DNA of 64,000 nucleotides from NCBI RefSeq assembly GCF_003335505.1, contig NZ_QPEX01000019.1:124001-188000 (forward strand), written 5' to 3'. Within the stretch, counting starts at the first letter, position 1, and the number at the start of each line of letters is the position of its first letter. The translations under genes and the position numbers were made by a program. This document shows positions 43,770 to 53,236 of this stretch, piece after piece. Under the pieces are notes generated by a model. That model was not told where the DNA came from. It worked only from the letters and a program-made list of their open reading frames with translations, and made no database searches. This DNA is from Bremerella cremea (GTDB taxonomy: Bacteria > Planctomycetota > Planctomycetia > Pirellulales > Pirellulaceae).

Positions 43770-44259
43770 GAAAACAATTCCGCAGTCAGGTGGTGAAATC
43801 TAAAGGCGACCGGGCAAGGTTTGCTTATCACGCAATTAATTGCGTTTGGTCGGTTTGTATTTATTCAAAAGTTGGGACTCGCAAGAGTCTTTGTTCCCTA
43901 AGGACCAACTTCGCAATTTGGGAAACTGGTTATTTTGCCAAACAATCTCGCGTTGACAAGTCCAAACCGAGCCTCTGAGCCGATTTCGTGTCAAGAGAAA
44001 ATCACATTTAGGGAAATACGTCCTAATAGGTAAGGTAATTCTACTCAACTTACCACTGACACGCACCCTCACCGAATGCTTGTAAGCCTTACTGTTTTCA
44101 CCATTTAAATCTTGATAGCGTTCTTCGCGGCGATTTACTAGGCTTAGGCATCCTCCCCATCAGATCGGCCTCGGCGGGGGATTGCGAATCCGATATCTTT
44201 GAGAACAATTGATTAAAAGTTGCTCTTAACGGCTTTGCGAAACCCGAAAATGGACCCCC
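43770..44259. promoter_or_regulatory. Structured intergenic region between divergent rplY and groES
   Basis: No gene is seen. Base pairing suggests structure: CGTGTCA (43987-43993) with TGACACG (44057-44063) encloses TTAGG/CCTAA (44008-44026) and GGTAAG/CTTACC (44029-44054), a three-way junction; GTTGG/CCAAC (43871-43909) encloses GACTC GCAA GAGTC; and ACGCAATTAATTGCGT (43830-43845) is a perfect 16-base palindrome. These could act as the rplY leader on the minus strand. TTGATA (44112-44117) and TACTAG (44136-44141), 18 apart, could serve groES on the plus strand. Confidence 0.4.
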
Positions 44260-44601
44260 ATGGCGAAATCGACCCGCAGTCAGACTATTGAGTACGTCGA
44301 ACCAATCGGTGCCCGAGTGCTCGTTCGCAAGGATGAACCGAAGCGAACGACCAAAGGAGGAATCGCCTTACCAGACCAGGCTGAAATTCCGACGATAACT
44401 GGTCGCATCGTGGCAATCTCGACTCAAATCGAAAACGACGAGGATTTCCCGTTGCGACAGTACGACAAAATCTTATTCCACCCGAAAGAGGCAATCCCGG
44501 TCGATTTCGAGACCGACAATCAGCTATTTGTCGTTCCGGTAGAAGATGTTGTGGCTGTCTTTCGCCGCGACAAAGCCCCTAAAGCACCGAAGGAAGACTA
44601 A
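44260..44601 (+). CDS. groES: GroES co-chaperonin family protein, without adjacent groEL
   Basis: The 113-residue protein matches GroES: VEPIGARVLVRKDEPKRTT at the start, the mobile loop region TTKGGIALPDQA, then TGRIVAISTQ, YDKILFHPKEAIPVDF and the closing FVVPVEDVVAVFRR. It is longer than usual (about 95) through an N-terminal MAKSTRSQTIEY and a Lys/Pro/Glu tail. GroES caps GroEL during protein folding. No groEL follows; the next gene is prs, convergent. It interrupts the conserved glmU-prs-rplY-pth order on the opposite strand, pointing to an insertion. It may serve a distant GroEL or have a specialised role. Confidence 0.85.
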   Translation: MAKSTRSQTIEYVEPIGARVLVRKDEPKRTTKGGIALPDQAEIPTITGRIVAISTQIENDEDFPLRQYDKILFHPKEAIPVDFETDNQLFVVPVEDVVAVFRRDKAPKAPKED

Positions 44602-44642
44602 ACGCTTTCCTTGCTGCGGGGGGCCACAAAGCTCAACCAGGC

Positions 44643-45599
44643 TTAGCCGATATTCTCGCGGAACAACGCGCTGATCGATTCGTCGTTGTGAATCCGCTTG
44701 ATTGCTTCCCCTAAAAGTGGCGCAACCGATAGGACTCGCATGTTTTTCAGCAAGTCCTGCGACTTCTGAGGAATGGTATCCGTCAGGATAATCTCTTTGA
44801 TCGGGGCTGCTTGCAGGCGAGCCACTGCCGGCCCACAGAGCACACCGTGGGTCGCAGCGAGGTAGATTTCCTTAGCACCTGCCTTATGAACAACCTTAGC
44901 AGCACCGCAAATCGAGCCAGCGGTGCTGATCATGTCGTCGAAGATAACGGCAACCTTACCTTCGATCGGTCCACCGATGATGTTTTTGGTGGTTGTCTCA
45001 TGAGCACTCGTCCGCCGCTTATCCACAATCGCTAATTCACCGTTCAAACGACGATGATGCGTTACCGCTCGCTTGATACTGCCCGCATCTGGGCTAACCA
45101 CGCATAGGTTTTCCGTAGGCACGCCCAAGCTCAAAAAATAATGATTGAGCACTGGCGAAGCATTCAGGTGATCGACTGGTACGTTAAAGAACCCCTGAAT
45201 CTGAGCGGCATGCAGATCCATTGTCAAAACTCGATCGGCCCCTGCACTGGTGATCAAGTCGGCGACCATTTTCGCCGTAATCGGCACACGGCCTTCGTCT
45301 TTGCGATCTTGTCGAGCGTAACCGTAGTAGGGAATCACGGCCGTAATCCGCTCGGCACTGGCCCGCCGGCAACTGTCGATCATGACCAACAGTTCCATCA
45401 AATTGTTGTTCACCGGGGGGCAAGTGGGCTGCACCAAAAAGACATCACGTCCGCGGACATCTTCTTCAATCTTGCACTGGATCTCGCCATCGGGAAATTC
45501 ACCCAGCGAGACGCGTCCAAGCTTCAAATGCAGAAAGCTGCAAATGTCCTCGGCAAGTTTTTGATTGGCGCGACCGCTGAAGATTTTGATCTCACGCAT
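44643..45599 (-). CDS. prs: Ribose-phosphate pyrophosphokinase
   Basis: The 318-residue protein is full length for Prs and has KIFSGRANQKLAEDIC, GEFPDGEIQCKIEEDVRG, PYYGYARQDRK (ATP loop), VLTMDLHAAQIQGFF with the conserved metal-binding His, and the PRPP loop VAVIFDDMISTAGSICGAA. It makes PRPP from ribose-5-phosphate and ATP for nucleotide, His and Trp synthesis. It lies 90 bp downstream of the glmU-type gene on the same strand, matching the common glmU-prs pair. Confidence 0.96.
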   Translation of the reverse strand: MREIKIFSGRANQKLAEDICSFLHLKLGRVSLGEFPDGEIQCKIEEDVRGRDVFLVQPTCPPVNNNLMELLVMIDSCRRASAERITAVIPYYGYARQDRKDEGRVPITAKMVADLITSAGADRVLTMDLHAAQIQGFFNVPVDHLNASPVLNHYFLSLGVPTENLCVVSPDAGSIKRAVTHHRRLNGELAIVDKRRTSAHETTTKNIIGGPIEGKVAVIFDDMISTAGSICGAAKVVHKAGAKEIYLAATHGVLCGPAVARLQAAPIKEIILTDTIPQKSQDLLKNMRVLSVAPLLGEAIKRIHNDESISALFRENIG

Positions 45600-45689
45600 G
45601 ACGTAAATTAGTCAACCGTCTAGAAGTTATCGAAAAAGATGCCGCGAACTTAGAGAACGGAGCTACAGCCCCGCATCGTTCCTCTTTCA

Positions 45690-46442
45690 TCAATTCTTAT
45701 TGTAACCAATTTCGGTCATCACACGCTCTACCTCCGCCAATTGCTCGCGAGAATTGATGCTGTGTGCTTCACACGCCTTGAGAACCGGCAAGGCGTCGAC
45801 CTTATACCCCATTGCCTTGAGAATCCGAGGACAATCGGTCAAATAATACTCACCCTGGGCGTTATCGTTAGTCAAACGCGAAAGGGCATCAACCAAACGA
45901 GGGGCATCGAAGACGTAGGTGCTCATATTCACCTCCGTGATTTGGCACTGCTCAGGGGTGGCATCTTTCTGCTCGACAATCCCCTCGAACACCCCGTCCG
46001 AATCACGAACAATGCGTCCCAAGCCTGTTGGATCGTCTCGTTTTAGCGTTCCCAACAAGCAAGCGTGCCCTTGCGATTCGAAGGTGGTAAACAATTCATT
46101 CAGTGAAGAAGGCTGAACCAATGGCGAATCGCCCGCCAAGACAACAACCGCCCCTTGCGTTGCTTTCAGTTCTTCCAGGCACATTTGAACTGCATGCCCG
46201 GTGCCAAGCTGCTCGGTCTGCTCGACAAAGACCAGATCAGAATACTGGCTTAACGCGGCCTTTACATCTTCGGCTCGATAGCCGACCACGCAGATAATCT
46301 TCTCAACGTCGACTTCTCGTAAAGCATCCAAGACATACTCGATCATAGGACGTCCAAGTACCGGAAAAAGCACTTTGGGCATCTCTGATTGCATCCTGGT
46401 ACCTTTTCCGGCTGCCAGAACGACCGCAATACGTTTTCCCAT
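45690..46442 (-). CDS. glmU: GlmU-type UTP-glucosamine-1-phosphate uridylyltransferase domain protein
   Basis: The 250-residue product has the nucleotidyltransferase start VVLAAGKGTRMQSEMPKVLF, then TEQLGTGHAVQMCLEEL, VVLAGDSPLV, GLGRIVRDSDG and NVNMSTYVF-like and NAQGEYYLTDCPRIL blocks, the GlmU uridylyltransferase pattern. The left-handed beta-helix acetyltransferase half of ordinary GlmU (about 450 residues) is absent, so acetylation must come from another protein. I set the start at ATG 46442, just before the conserved nucleotide loop; ATG 46457 is possible and longer frames add unlikely sequence. UDP-GlcNAc feeds cell-envelope polymers. Confidence 0.8.
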   Translation of the reverse strand: MGKRIAVVLAAGKGTRMQSEMPKVLFPVLGRPMIEYVLDALREVDVEKIICVVGYRAEDVKAALSQYSDLVFVEQTEQLGTGHAVQMCLEELKATQGAVVVLAGDSPLVQPSSLNELFTTFESQGHACLLGTLKRDDPTGLGRIVRDSDGVFEGIVEQKDATPEQCQITEVNMSTYVFDAPRLVDALSRLTNDNAQGEYYLTDCPRILKAMGYKVDALPVLKACEAHSINSREQLAEVERVMTEIGYNKN

Positions 46443-46836
46443 TCCGCCTATCCCCATAAATGGCCAAAAATGCCAGGCTTTGGCTTTAGTCGTCGCTTGT
46501 AAGATCTTGATGCTGGGCCGTATCTTGGCATCTTTCCCCAGCGATTTCCAGGGGCATTCTCCAGTTTCGCCCGGCAAGCAACAAACACAACCCTTGTAAT
46601 TACAATAACTTACAAACAGCTGCAACGAGTTTAACGACTACAAAGATCAAACCGATTGAGAACAACCCACGCCCCCCCTCATCAAGGTAGTTTTTTCGAT
46701 TTCTCAATTTGCTTTACCCTTAAAAGTCGAATACCATGACTTTCGGAACAGGCTTCTCTTATCCCCACGATCTTACCCAGACTGAAGAGGTGCGCTGATC
46801 GTTGCCGGACGGTCAGGCACAGATAGAACTAGATTT

Positions 46837-48375
46837 ATGGCTGACCTAACCGCCGAAGGCTTCGCGCAGCGCGTTATCGACTACAAACTTATCGAACACT
46901 ACCAGGTGGAACAGATTTGGAGTGATTTGGGAACTCGCGATATATCGCTGGGTGAGTTCCAGAATATCCTGCTACGTAAAGAGCTGCTGACCAACTATCA
47001 GGTCGAGCGAATTGTTAAGGGATTGCGCACCGGCTATTTCTATGGGGACTACAAAGCCCTCTATATGATCGGCACCGGCACGTTCGCTCGCGTGTTTCGC
47101 ACGGTTCATAAAGATACGGGTAAAGTTGTTGCCGCCAAAGTGCTTCGCCGTCGATTCAGCGAAGATCCTAAGCGAGCCTCGCAGTTCATGACCGAAGGAG
47201 AGCTCGGCAAGGGTTTGCGGCATCCCAATATCTGCCCGATCTACGAAGTGCATTCTGAAACTTCGATGTACCAGCAAGGGACCAACTACTTCCTGATCAT
47301 TGAATTTATCGAAGGTCAAAACCTGCGTGACCTTCTCCGCATCCGAGGCAAGTTCAGCCCCAAAGAAGCCACGCAATTGATGATCGACATCACCTCTGGG
47401 CTGGCCTACGCCGCCGAACGTGGTTTGACGCATCGCGACTTGAAAACCTCTAACGTACTCATTTCTTCTCGTGGTCGCGCCAAGCTGGTGGACTTCGGTC
47501 TGGCCGCTTTCGCGGAACAAGTCAGTGAAGATGGCCAAGCTTCGAATCCACGTACGGTTGACTACGCAGGTCTAGAAATCGCCACCAATGCGCCACGAGA
47601 TGACAGCCGCAGCGATATTTTCTTTGCCGGTGCGATTTACTATCACATGCTCTCTGGCGAACTGGCATTAAACGAAACTCGCGACCGCTCTGAACGCCTT
47701 TCGGCTGGACGTTATCTGAACGTGAAGCCGATTGCCCAAGTTGCCCCTGACCTGCCCCGCTCGGTAGCGGCTGTCGTGGCAAAAGCGATGGAAACCAATC
47801 CCGATCGTCGCTATCAAACCACAGGTCAGATGCTGATGGACCTGAAAATGGCGGCCAAGCGGCTAGAAATGGGCGATGATTCCACAGCAGGAGAAATTCG
47901 CGGCAAGATCGAGGCGCAAAACGAAGCCCGGATCGCCAAGCAGTTTGAAGGGTATAACAAGACGATCATGATCGTCGAGTCGAACATGGACATGCAAAAT
48001 GTCTTACGCGATCGCCTGAAAAAGTATGGTTATCGCGTGTTAGTTATTAGCAACCCGCAACGCGCACTTGATCGCTACGCAGAAGATGCCGATCCTGCAG
48101 ATATTATCGTCTTCAGCGCGATCGACATGGGCGAGCCAGCCCTGGAAGCATTTAATCGCTTTGGCAGCGACGAAGAAACCAAAGACAAACCAGCGGTGCT
48201 GATCATCAAAGAACGCCAAAAGGCGATCCGCGAAGCCGCTATCTTGGGCGAGAACCGGGCAATCATGACCATGCCGGTCAAAGTTCGGGATTTACGCAGG
48301 TTAGTCCACGAACTCTTGAAAGACCCTCTCAGCGAAGAAGAAGACCAAGAAGAAGCAGAGGCTGAAACGGCTTAA
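46837..48375 (+). CDS. Ser/Thr protein kinase fused to a degenerate receiver domain
   Basis: The 512-residue protein has an N-terminal helical region (1-70) seen in planctomycete kinases, then a complete kinase domain: GTGTFA (79-84), VAAK with Lys101, HRDLKTSN (catalytic Asp201), DFG (219-221) and SDIFFAG. From about 376 to 495 it continues as a receiver-like fold: TIMIVESNMDMQNVL, then DIIVFSAID where the phosphoacceptor Asp is Ser427, and IMTMP where the usual Lys is Met479. So the receiver cannot be phosphorylated in the normal way. An acidic tail ends the protein. No membrane helix, so it is cytoplasmic. Confidence 0.85.
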   Translation: MADLTAEGFAQRVIDYKLIEHYQVEQIWSDLGTRDISLGEFQNILLRKELLTNYQVERIVKGLRTGYFYGDYKALYMIGTGTFARVFRTVHKDTGKVVAAKVLRRRFSEDPKRASQFMTEGELGKGLRHPNICPIYEVHSETSMYQQGTNYFLIIEFIEGQNLRDLLRIRGKFSPKEATQLMIDITSGLAYAAERGLTHRDLKTSNVLISSRGRAKLVDFGLAAFAEQVSEDGQASNPRTVDYAGLEIATNAPRDDSRSDIFFAGAIYYHMLSGELALNETRDRSERLSAGRYLNVKPIAQVAPDLPRSVAAVVAKAMETNPDRRYQTTGQMLMDLKMAAKRLEMGDDSTAGEIRGKIEAQNEARIAKQFEGYNKTIMIVESNMDMQNVLRDRLKKYGYRVLVISNPQRALDRYAEDADPADIIVFSAIDMGEPALEAFNRFGSDEETKDKPAVLIIKERQKAIREAAILGENRAIMTMPVKVRDLRRLVHELLKDPLSEEEDQEEAEAETA

Positions 48376-48408
48376 TCTGGTTGCCGCGTTTTCCTAGACC
48401 GGCCAAGA

Positions 48409-49269
48409 TCACTTCTTTGGCTTGGGAATCGGGATACCCATATCGCTGAGCATCATCTTCATGTCTTCCCATACATCCTTCTTGGCAGATGGGTTCCGCA
48501 ATAAATAGGCCGGATGATAGGTCACCACGACCTTGCTGCCACGATATGGATGAAACTGTCCCCGCAGCTTGCCAATCGGGGCGACGGTTTCCAGCAAATT
48601 GTTGATGGCAAACCGCCCAAGGCAGACAATATATTCTGGCTGAATGATCTCTAACTGTCGCTCAAAATAGGGGCGGCAATTCTCATTCTCTTCAGTAGTT
48701 GGGTTTCGGTTGCCTGGGGGGCGGCATTTCAGCGTATTCAGAATGTACACATCTTCCCGCTGAAAACTGCACGCTTCGATGATCTGCGTGAGCAATTTGC
48801 CAGCTCGTCCAACGAACGGTTCCCCCTGTCGATCCTCATCGGCACCTGGGGCTTCGCCAAAAAAGGCAATTCGCGCCGTAGGGCTTCCCACACCGAAAAC
48901 GGTTTGCGTGCGGGTTCTCGCTAATTCGGCACAAAGCGTACACCCAGAGACAGCTTCGCGGAGCTGGTCGAGCCGCTGCTGACGCTCTTGCTGAGAGAAT
49001 TTTGCCAGTTCACTCGGCCACGGCTCGCTGGCCGAGCTCGGCTTGCGCGATAGTTCAATTGGCTTTGAAGCCGCCGCAGCGGGCTGTTGCTTGGCCTTGG
49101 GCATTTCGCTCGGTCCTTGCGAGACGGGTGTTTCCGGCTGGGTGGGGGGAGGCGAGGATTCCACCTGGGGCAAAGAAAATGCCGCCTGTTTATGCACATA
49201 TTGGACCCCCGACGCCTGCCAGCCTTCGGCTTGTTGCAGTAAGATGCGGCGGATACGGGTGACGTCCAT
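48409..49269 (-). CDS. Uracil-DNA glycosylase, family 4
   Basis: The 286-residue protein has about 95 residues of Pro/Gln/Ser/Ala-rich N-terminal sequence, then the family-4 core: SGCTLCAEL (two cluster Cys), [16 protein letters not shown] with [26 protein letters not shown] with later [12 protein letters not shown] (two more cluster Cys) and the uracil pocket [10 protein letters not shown]. It should bind a [4Fe-4S] cluster and remove uracil from DNA. The long N-terminal stretch is unusual for a 200-residue family and may contact partners. It is divergent from der. Confidence 0.93.
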   Translation of the reverse strand: MDVTRIRRILLQQAEGWQASGVQYVHKQAAFSLPQVESSPPPTQPETPVSQGPSEMPKAKQQPAAAASKPIELSRKPSSASEPWPSELAKFSQQERQQRLDQLREAVSGCTLCAELARTRTQTVFGVGSPTARIAFFGEAPGADEDRQGEPFVGRAGKLLTQIIEACSFQREDVYILNTLKCRPPGNRNPTTEENENCRPYFERQLEIIQPEYIVCLGRFAINNLLETVAPIGKLRGQFHPYRGSKVVVTYHPAYLLRNPSAKKDVWEDMKMMLSDMGIPIPKPKK

Positions 49270-49455
49270 GTCGGATCACTAGGCGGTAAGAGAAGATTTC
49301 TTGTGCCAATAGCTGATCTTTGGAGCAAGGAGTTTGACTTTTCCCTTACTCTCGCGAGACCTAGCACGTAAAATGAAGTTGAACCATATTAGGGTAAGTA
49401 ATTCTAGCTTTCCTGTCATCCATACACGCTCCCCACTCAGACTGAATTCTGCCCA

Positions 49456-50913
49456 ATGGCGGTACCACAAGTAGTTATTATTGGTCGTCCCAACGTCGGT
49501 AAATCCAGCATTTTCAATTGGCTGGCCGGTCGCCGTTTGGCGATTGTCGACGATGTTGCCGGTGTTACGCGCGATCGCATGGTCCATCTCCAAAAATGGA
49601 ACGATCGCTTTTTTGAAATCGTCGACACCGGCGGGATCGGCGTGAATGATATCGATAATTTGACCGACGAGATCGAACGTCAAATTCAAATCGCGATCGA
49701 TTCAGCTGACGTGATTCTTTTTGTGGTGGATGTTCGTAGCGGCATGCTTCCGCTAGACCAACAGGTCGCTCAGCGGCTCCGCAAGATTGATAAGCCGGTG
49801 GTTCTTGTCGCCAACAAGGCGGACTCGCCGCACATGGACGTTGAAGCGGATCAGTTCTATCGCCTGGGCCGGGGCAAGCTGGTTTCCGTTAGCACGCTGC
49901 AAAACCGCAATAAAAGCGAACTTCTCGATATCATTGTCGATCGCCTGCCTGACACAACTTCCAGCGGCAACGAAGAAGAAGCCACGGAAATGAAGGTGGC
50001 AATCGTCGGACGACGCAACGTTGGCAAAAGCACTTTTGTCAACTCACTGGCCCAGTCCGATCGTATGATTGTCAGCGAAGTGGCTGGCACAACCCGCGAC
50101 AGTGTCGACGTTCGCTTCGAGATGGACGGCAAGTCGTTTGTCGCTATCGATACGCCAGGGCTTCGCCGTCGTGTTAGCGTGAAAACCGACATTGATTTCT
50201 ACAGTACGCATCGGGCCGAACGTAGCATTCGTCACGCCGATGTGATTCTGATGTTCTTTGACGCCTCGCAGCAGATCAGCAAGGTCGACAAGCAGCTCGT
50301 TCGCTATATCAGTGACGAATTCAAACCGTGCATTTTCGTAGTCAACAAGTGGGATCTGTATCACACCCAAATGCCTACCGATCGATGGGCGACCTACCTG
50401 CACGAGACCTTCCCGATGATGTCGCACGTGCCCATTGCGTTCATCACCGGCAAGACAGGCAAGAACGTAAAAACGCTTCTTAACCACACCCAAATGCTGT
50501 ACAAGCAGTCTTTGTCACGGATTGGGACTGGGGAACTAAACCGCATCTTGAAAGAGATCGTCGCACATCATCCCCCACCGTTGTATAAGAACCGTAAGCC
50601 CAAGATCTACTACGCGACCCAAGTCGGCGAGCAACCACCTACGTTTGTGCTGATGGTGAACATGCCTAAGGCATTCTCCCCCAGCTACCAACGTTACTTG
50701 ATTTCGTCCTTCCGCGACGCGGTCCCCTTCCCTGAAGTACCCATCAAGCTGTACCTGAAAAAACGTGAGTCGAGCGACGAACGAGACGAGTTCGGCAAGA
50801 TTGGCAAGCCGCAGTTCAACGAAGAAATAGAAGACGAATTTCCAGAAGAAACGACTAACCCCGACGAGAGTACTGAAGAGGAAGAATTCGACGACGTCAA
50901 CGAAGAAGCCTGA
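49456..50913 (+). CDS. der: Ribosome biogenesis GTPase Der (EngA)
   Basis: The 485-residue protein has two tandem GTPase domains. The first has GRPNVGKSSIFN, DTGGIG and NKAD; the second has GRRNVGKSTFVN, DTPGLRRR and NKWD. A KH-like C-terminal domain follows (PPLYKNRKPKIYYATQVGEQ). The last 30 residues are very acidic (EEEEFDDVNEEA). Der is an essential GTPase of 50S subunit assembly. The start ATG 49456 fits the family N-terminus. Confidence 0.96.
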   Translation: MAVPQVVIIGRPNVGKSSIFNWLAGRRLAIVDDVAGVTRDRMVHLQKWNDRFFEIVDTGGIGVNDIDNLTDEIERQIQIAIDSADVILFVVDVRSGMLPLDQQVAQRLRKIDKPVVLVANKADSPHMDVEADQFYRLGRGKLVSVSTLQNRNKSELLDIIVDRLPDTTSSGNEEEATEMKVAIVGRRNVGKSTFVNSLAQSDRMIVSEVAGTTRDSVDVRFEMDGKSFVAIDTPGLRRRVSVKTDIDFYSTHRAERSIRHADVILMFFDASQQISKVDKQLVRYISDEFKPCIFVVNKWDLYHTQMPTDRWATYLHETFPMMSHVPIAFITGKTGKNVKTLLNHTQMLYKQSLSRIGTGELNRILKEIVAHHPPPLYKNRKPKIYYATQVGEQPPTFVLMVNMPKAFSPSYQRYLISSFRDAVPFPEVPIKLYLKKRESSDERDEFGKIGKPQFNEEIEDEFPEETTNPDESTEEEEFDDVNEEA

Positions 50914-50986
50914 TAGCAAGAATCGGATTTCTTCGGCACAATGAATTGATTCTCTTGTTTAAACCATCTCTCGGAGAGTCAGCTCA

Positions 50987-52093
50987 ATGATCGTCGGTAT
51001 CCCGAAAGAAGTGAAACGCGATGAATACCGCGTTGCCCTTTTGCCCGTCGGCGCGGAAGAGTTTGTTCGTGCTGGTCATCAAGTGATCATCGAAAAGGAT
51101 TCGGGCATCGGGTCGGGGCTGACCAACGAACAATACCTGGAAGCGGGAGCCACGCTGGTGGACACCGCAGAAGAAGTGTTCGCCCAAGCCGACATGATCA
51201 TGAAGGTCAAGGAACCTCAGCCGGAAGAGTTTGCCTTGATTCGAAAGGGGCAAATTGTCTTCACCTATTTCCACTTCGCAGCCAGCAAAGAGTTGACGCA
51301 AGGGATGATCGATTCCGGGGCGATTTGCCTTGCCTACGAAACCCTTCGCGATCAACGTGGCACCCTTCCCTTGCTTACTCCCATGAGTGAAGTTGCCGGG
51401 CGTATGAGCATTCAAGAAGGGGCGAAGTACCTGGAAAAGCCACAAATGGGACAAGGCATCCTGCTTGGCGGCGTGCCTGGCGTGGCTCCGGCACATATCA
51501 CGATCTTGGGTGGAGGAATTGTCGGCGCCAATGCAGCGAAGATCGCTGCCGGTTTTAATGCCGATGTGAACATCCTCGATATCAACATGGATCGTCTGCG
51601 GTACCTGGATGACGTGATGCCTCCGAACGTCAACGTTCTGTTCAGCGACCGTCACGTTATTCGCCATCAGTTACAACTAGCCGACTTAGTAATCGGGGCG
51701 GTTTTGATTCCTGGCGCCAAAGCGCCTATGCTGGTTTCGCGAGAAGACCTGAAACTGATGAAGCCCGGCAGCGTGATCATTGACGTAGCTGTCGATCAAG
51801 GTGGTTGCATCGAAACCTCCCATCCCACTTCCCATAGCGATCCCACCTACCTAATCGACGACGTGCTGCATTACTGTGTGGCCAACATGCCTGGTGCTGT
51901 GGGCCGTACCAGTACGTTTGCCCTTTGTAACGTTACCCTTCCCTGGGCATTGCGTGTGGCCAAGAACGGCATTGAAAAGTCGCTGGCCGAATCACCAGAA
52001 CTACAAACGGCCTTGAACATTCACACCGGACGCGTCACCAACCAACCGGTGGCCGCCACGTTTGATCTTCCTTACGAACCTATCTCGATTTGA
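50987..52093 (+). CDS. ald: Alanine dehydrogenase
   Basis: The 368-residue protein matches Ald throughout: MIVGIPKEVKRDEYRVALLP, VKVKEPQPEE-like MIMKVKEP, GTLPLLTPMSEVAGRMS, GVPGVAPAHITILGGGIVGANAA (NAD+-binding loop) and VAVDQGGCIETSHPT. It interconverts L-alanine and pyruvate/ammonia with NAD+. CGGAGAG precedes the ATG, and mtnA starts five bases after the stop. Confidence 0.95.
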   Translation: MIVGIPKEVKRDEYRVALLPVGAEEFVRAGHQVIIEKDSGIGSGLTNEQYLEAGATLVDTAEEVFAQADMIMKVKEPQPEEFALIRKGQIVFTYFHFAASKELTQGMIDSGAICLAYETLRDQRGTLPLLTPMSEVAGRMSIQEGAKYLEKPQMGQGILLGGVPGVAPAHITILGGGIVGANAAKIAAGFNADVNILDINMDRLRYLDDVMPPNVNVLFSDRHVIRHQLQLADLVIGAVLIPGAKAPMLVSREDLKLMKPGSVIIDVAVDQGGCIETSHPTSHSDPTYLIDDVLHYCVANMPGAVGRTSTFALCNVTLPWALRVAKNGIEKSLAESPELQTALNIHTGRVTNQPVAATFDLPYEPISI

Positions 52094-52097
52094 ACCT

Positions 52098-53180
52098 ATG
52101 ACGATTGCCGATAGCCCCACACAAGCCGCTCCAGATCCCATTCGTTATGAAGGTGATACTGCTGGTCATCTTGTCTTGATCGACCAAACCCGTTTACCAG
52201 TCGAGTTGATTTATCTCGACTGCCGAGACGTGGAAACGGTTTGGGAAGCCATCAAGATGCTACGTGTCCGCGGGGCACCGGCGATTGGGATTGCCGCCGC
52301 TTATGGGGTTATCGTGGGGCTTCAAACGGCAACCGATAAATCTCCGGAAGAGTTCGAGGCCCGCTTTTACGAAGTTGTCGAGTACCTCGCAGGAAGTCGC
52401 CCTACAGCGGTGAACCTGTTTTGGGCGCTCGATCGCTTAAAGGCTCGCTACGCTGCGGAGAAAGAAGCTGGCAAGTCGACCGCTGAAATTCATGCGGCCT
52501 TGCTGGCGGAAGCCCGTTTCATCCACGAAGACGATCGCCAGGTCTGCCGAGCAATTGGCAAACATGGAGCTGAATTGATCCAGCCTGGCCACGGCATCCT
52601 CACCCATTGCAACGCTGGCGGTCTAGCAACGGCCGATTATGGGACTGCCTTGGCGGTGATGTTTACCTGTCACGATCAAGGGAAAGACATTCACGTTTTC
52701 GTGGACGAGACGCGTCCTTTGCTCCAAGGTTCGCGTCTGACGGCCTGGGAATTGATGCAGCGGAACATTCCGGCCACACTTATTTGCGACAACATGGCCG
52801 CCCAGGTCATGAAGGAAGGTCGCATCAGCGCCGTAATCACTGGCGCTGACCGGATCGCAGCCAACGGAGACTCAGCCAACAAAATTGGCACCTATGGAGT
52901 AGCCGTGCTGGCGAAAGCACACGGCATTCCTTTCTACATTGCTGCCCCCATCAGCACCTTTGATCTCTCTCTGCCGACTGGCGATGGCATTCCGATCGAA
53001 CAGCGTGACCCGGTCGAAATCATCCACGGCATGGGCAAGCAGACGGCACCCGAGAACGTGCAGGTTTACAACCCGGCGTTCGATGTGACCCCTGCCGGGC
53101 TGATCGCAGGCATCATCACCGAGAAAGGGGTCATCTCGCCGGTTACCCCTGAGAACGTTGCCCAAGTAGTCGCAGGCTAA
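52098..53180 (+). CDS. mtnA: S-methyl-5-thioribose-1-phosphate isomerase
   Basis: The 360-residue protein contains RGAPAIGIAAAYG, SRPTAVNLFWALDRL, ILTHCNAGGLATADYGTALA with the catalytic Cys, ETRPLLQGSRLTAWEL, and ITGADRIAANGDSANKIGTY with the catalytic Asp. It converts 5-methylthioribose-1-phosphate to the ribulose form in methionine salvage. The start ATG 52098 lies four bases after the ald stop, so it is translated from the same mRNA; no other salvage gene is present here. Confidence 0.95.
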   Translation: MTIADSPTQAAPDPIRYEGDTAGHLVLIDQTRLPVELIYLDCRDVETVWEAIKMLRVRGAPAIGIAAAYGVIVGLQTATDKSPEEFEARFYEVVEYLAGSRPTAVNLFWALDRLKARYAAEKEAGKSTAEIHAALLAEARFIHEDDRQVCRAIGKHGAELIQPGHGILTHCNAGGLATADYGTALAVMFTCHDQGKDIHVFVDETRPLLQGSRLTAWELMQRNIPATLICDNMAAQVMKEGRISAVITGADRIAANGDSANKIGTYGVAVLAKAHGIPFYIAAPISTFDLSLPTGDGIPIEQRDPVEIIHGMGKQTAPENVQVYNPAFDVTPAGLIAGIITEKGVISPVTPENVAQVVAG

Positions 53181-53181
53181 T

Positions 53182-53220
53182 AGAAAAATGTTCCCTCTTC
53201 TCTAAAACGGAAGAGGGAAC
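53182..53220 (-). terminator. Intrinsic terminator of glnA, between convergent genes
   Basis: GTTCCCTCTTC (53190-53200) pairs perfectly with GAAGAGGGAAC (53210-53220). On the minus strand it is followed by ATTTTTC, so it ends glnA; it also lies just after mtnA. Confidence 0.85.
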
Positions 53221-53236
53221 GTCGATTTTGCGACCT

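Noticed and set aside
44101-44259. CIRCE element for groES control
   Set aside because: No TTAGCACTC-N9-GAGTGCTAA-like sequence was found before groES.
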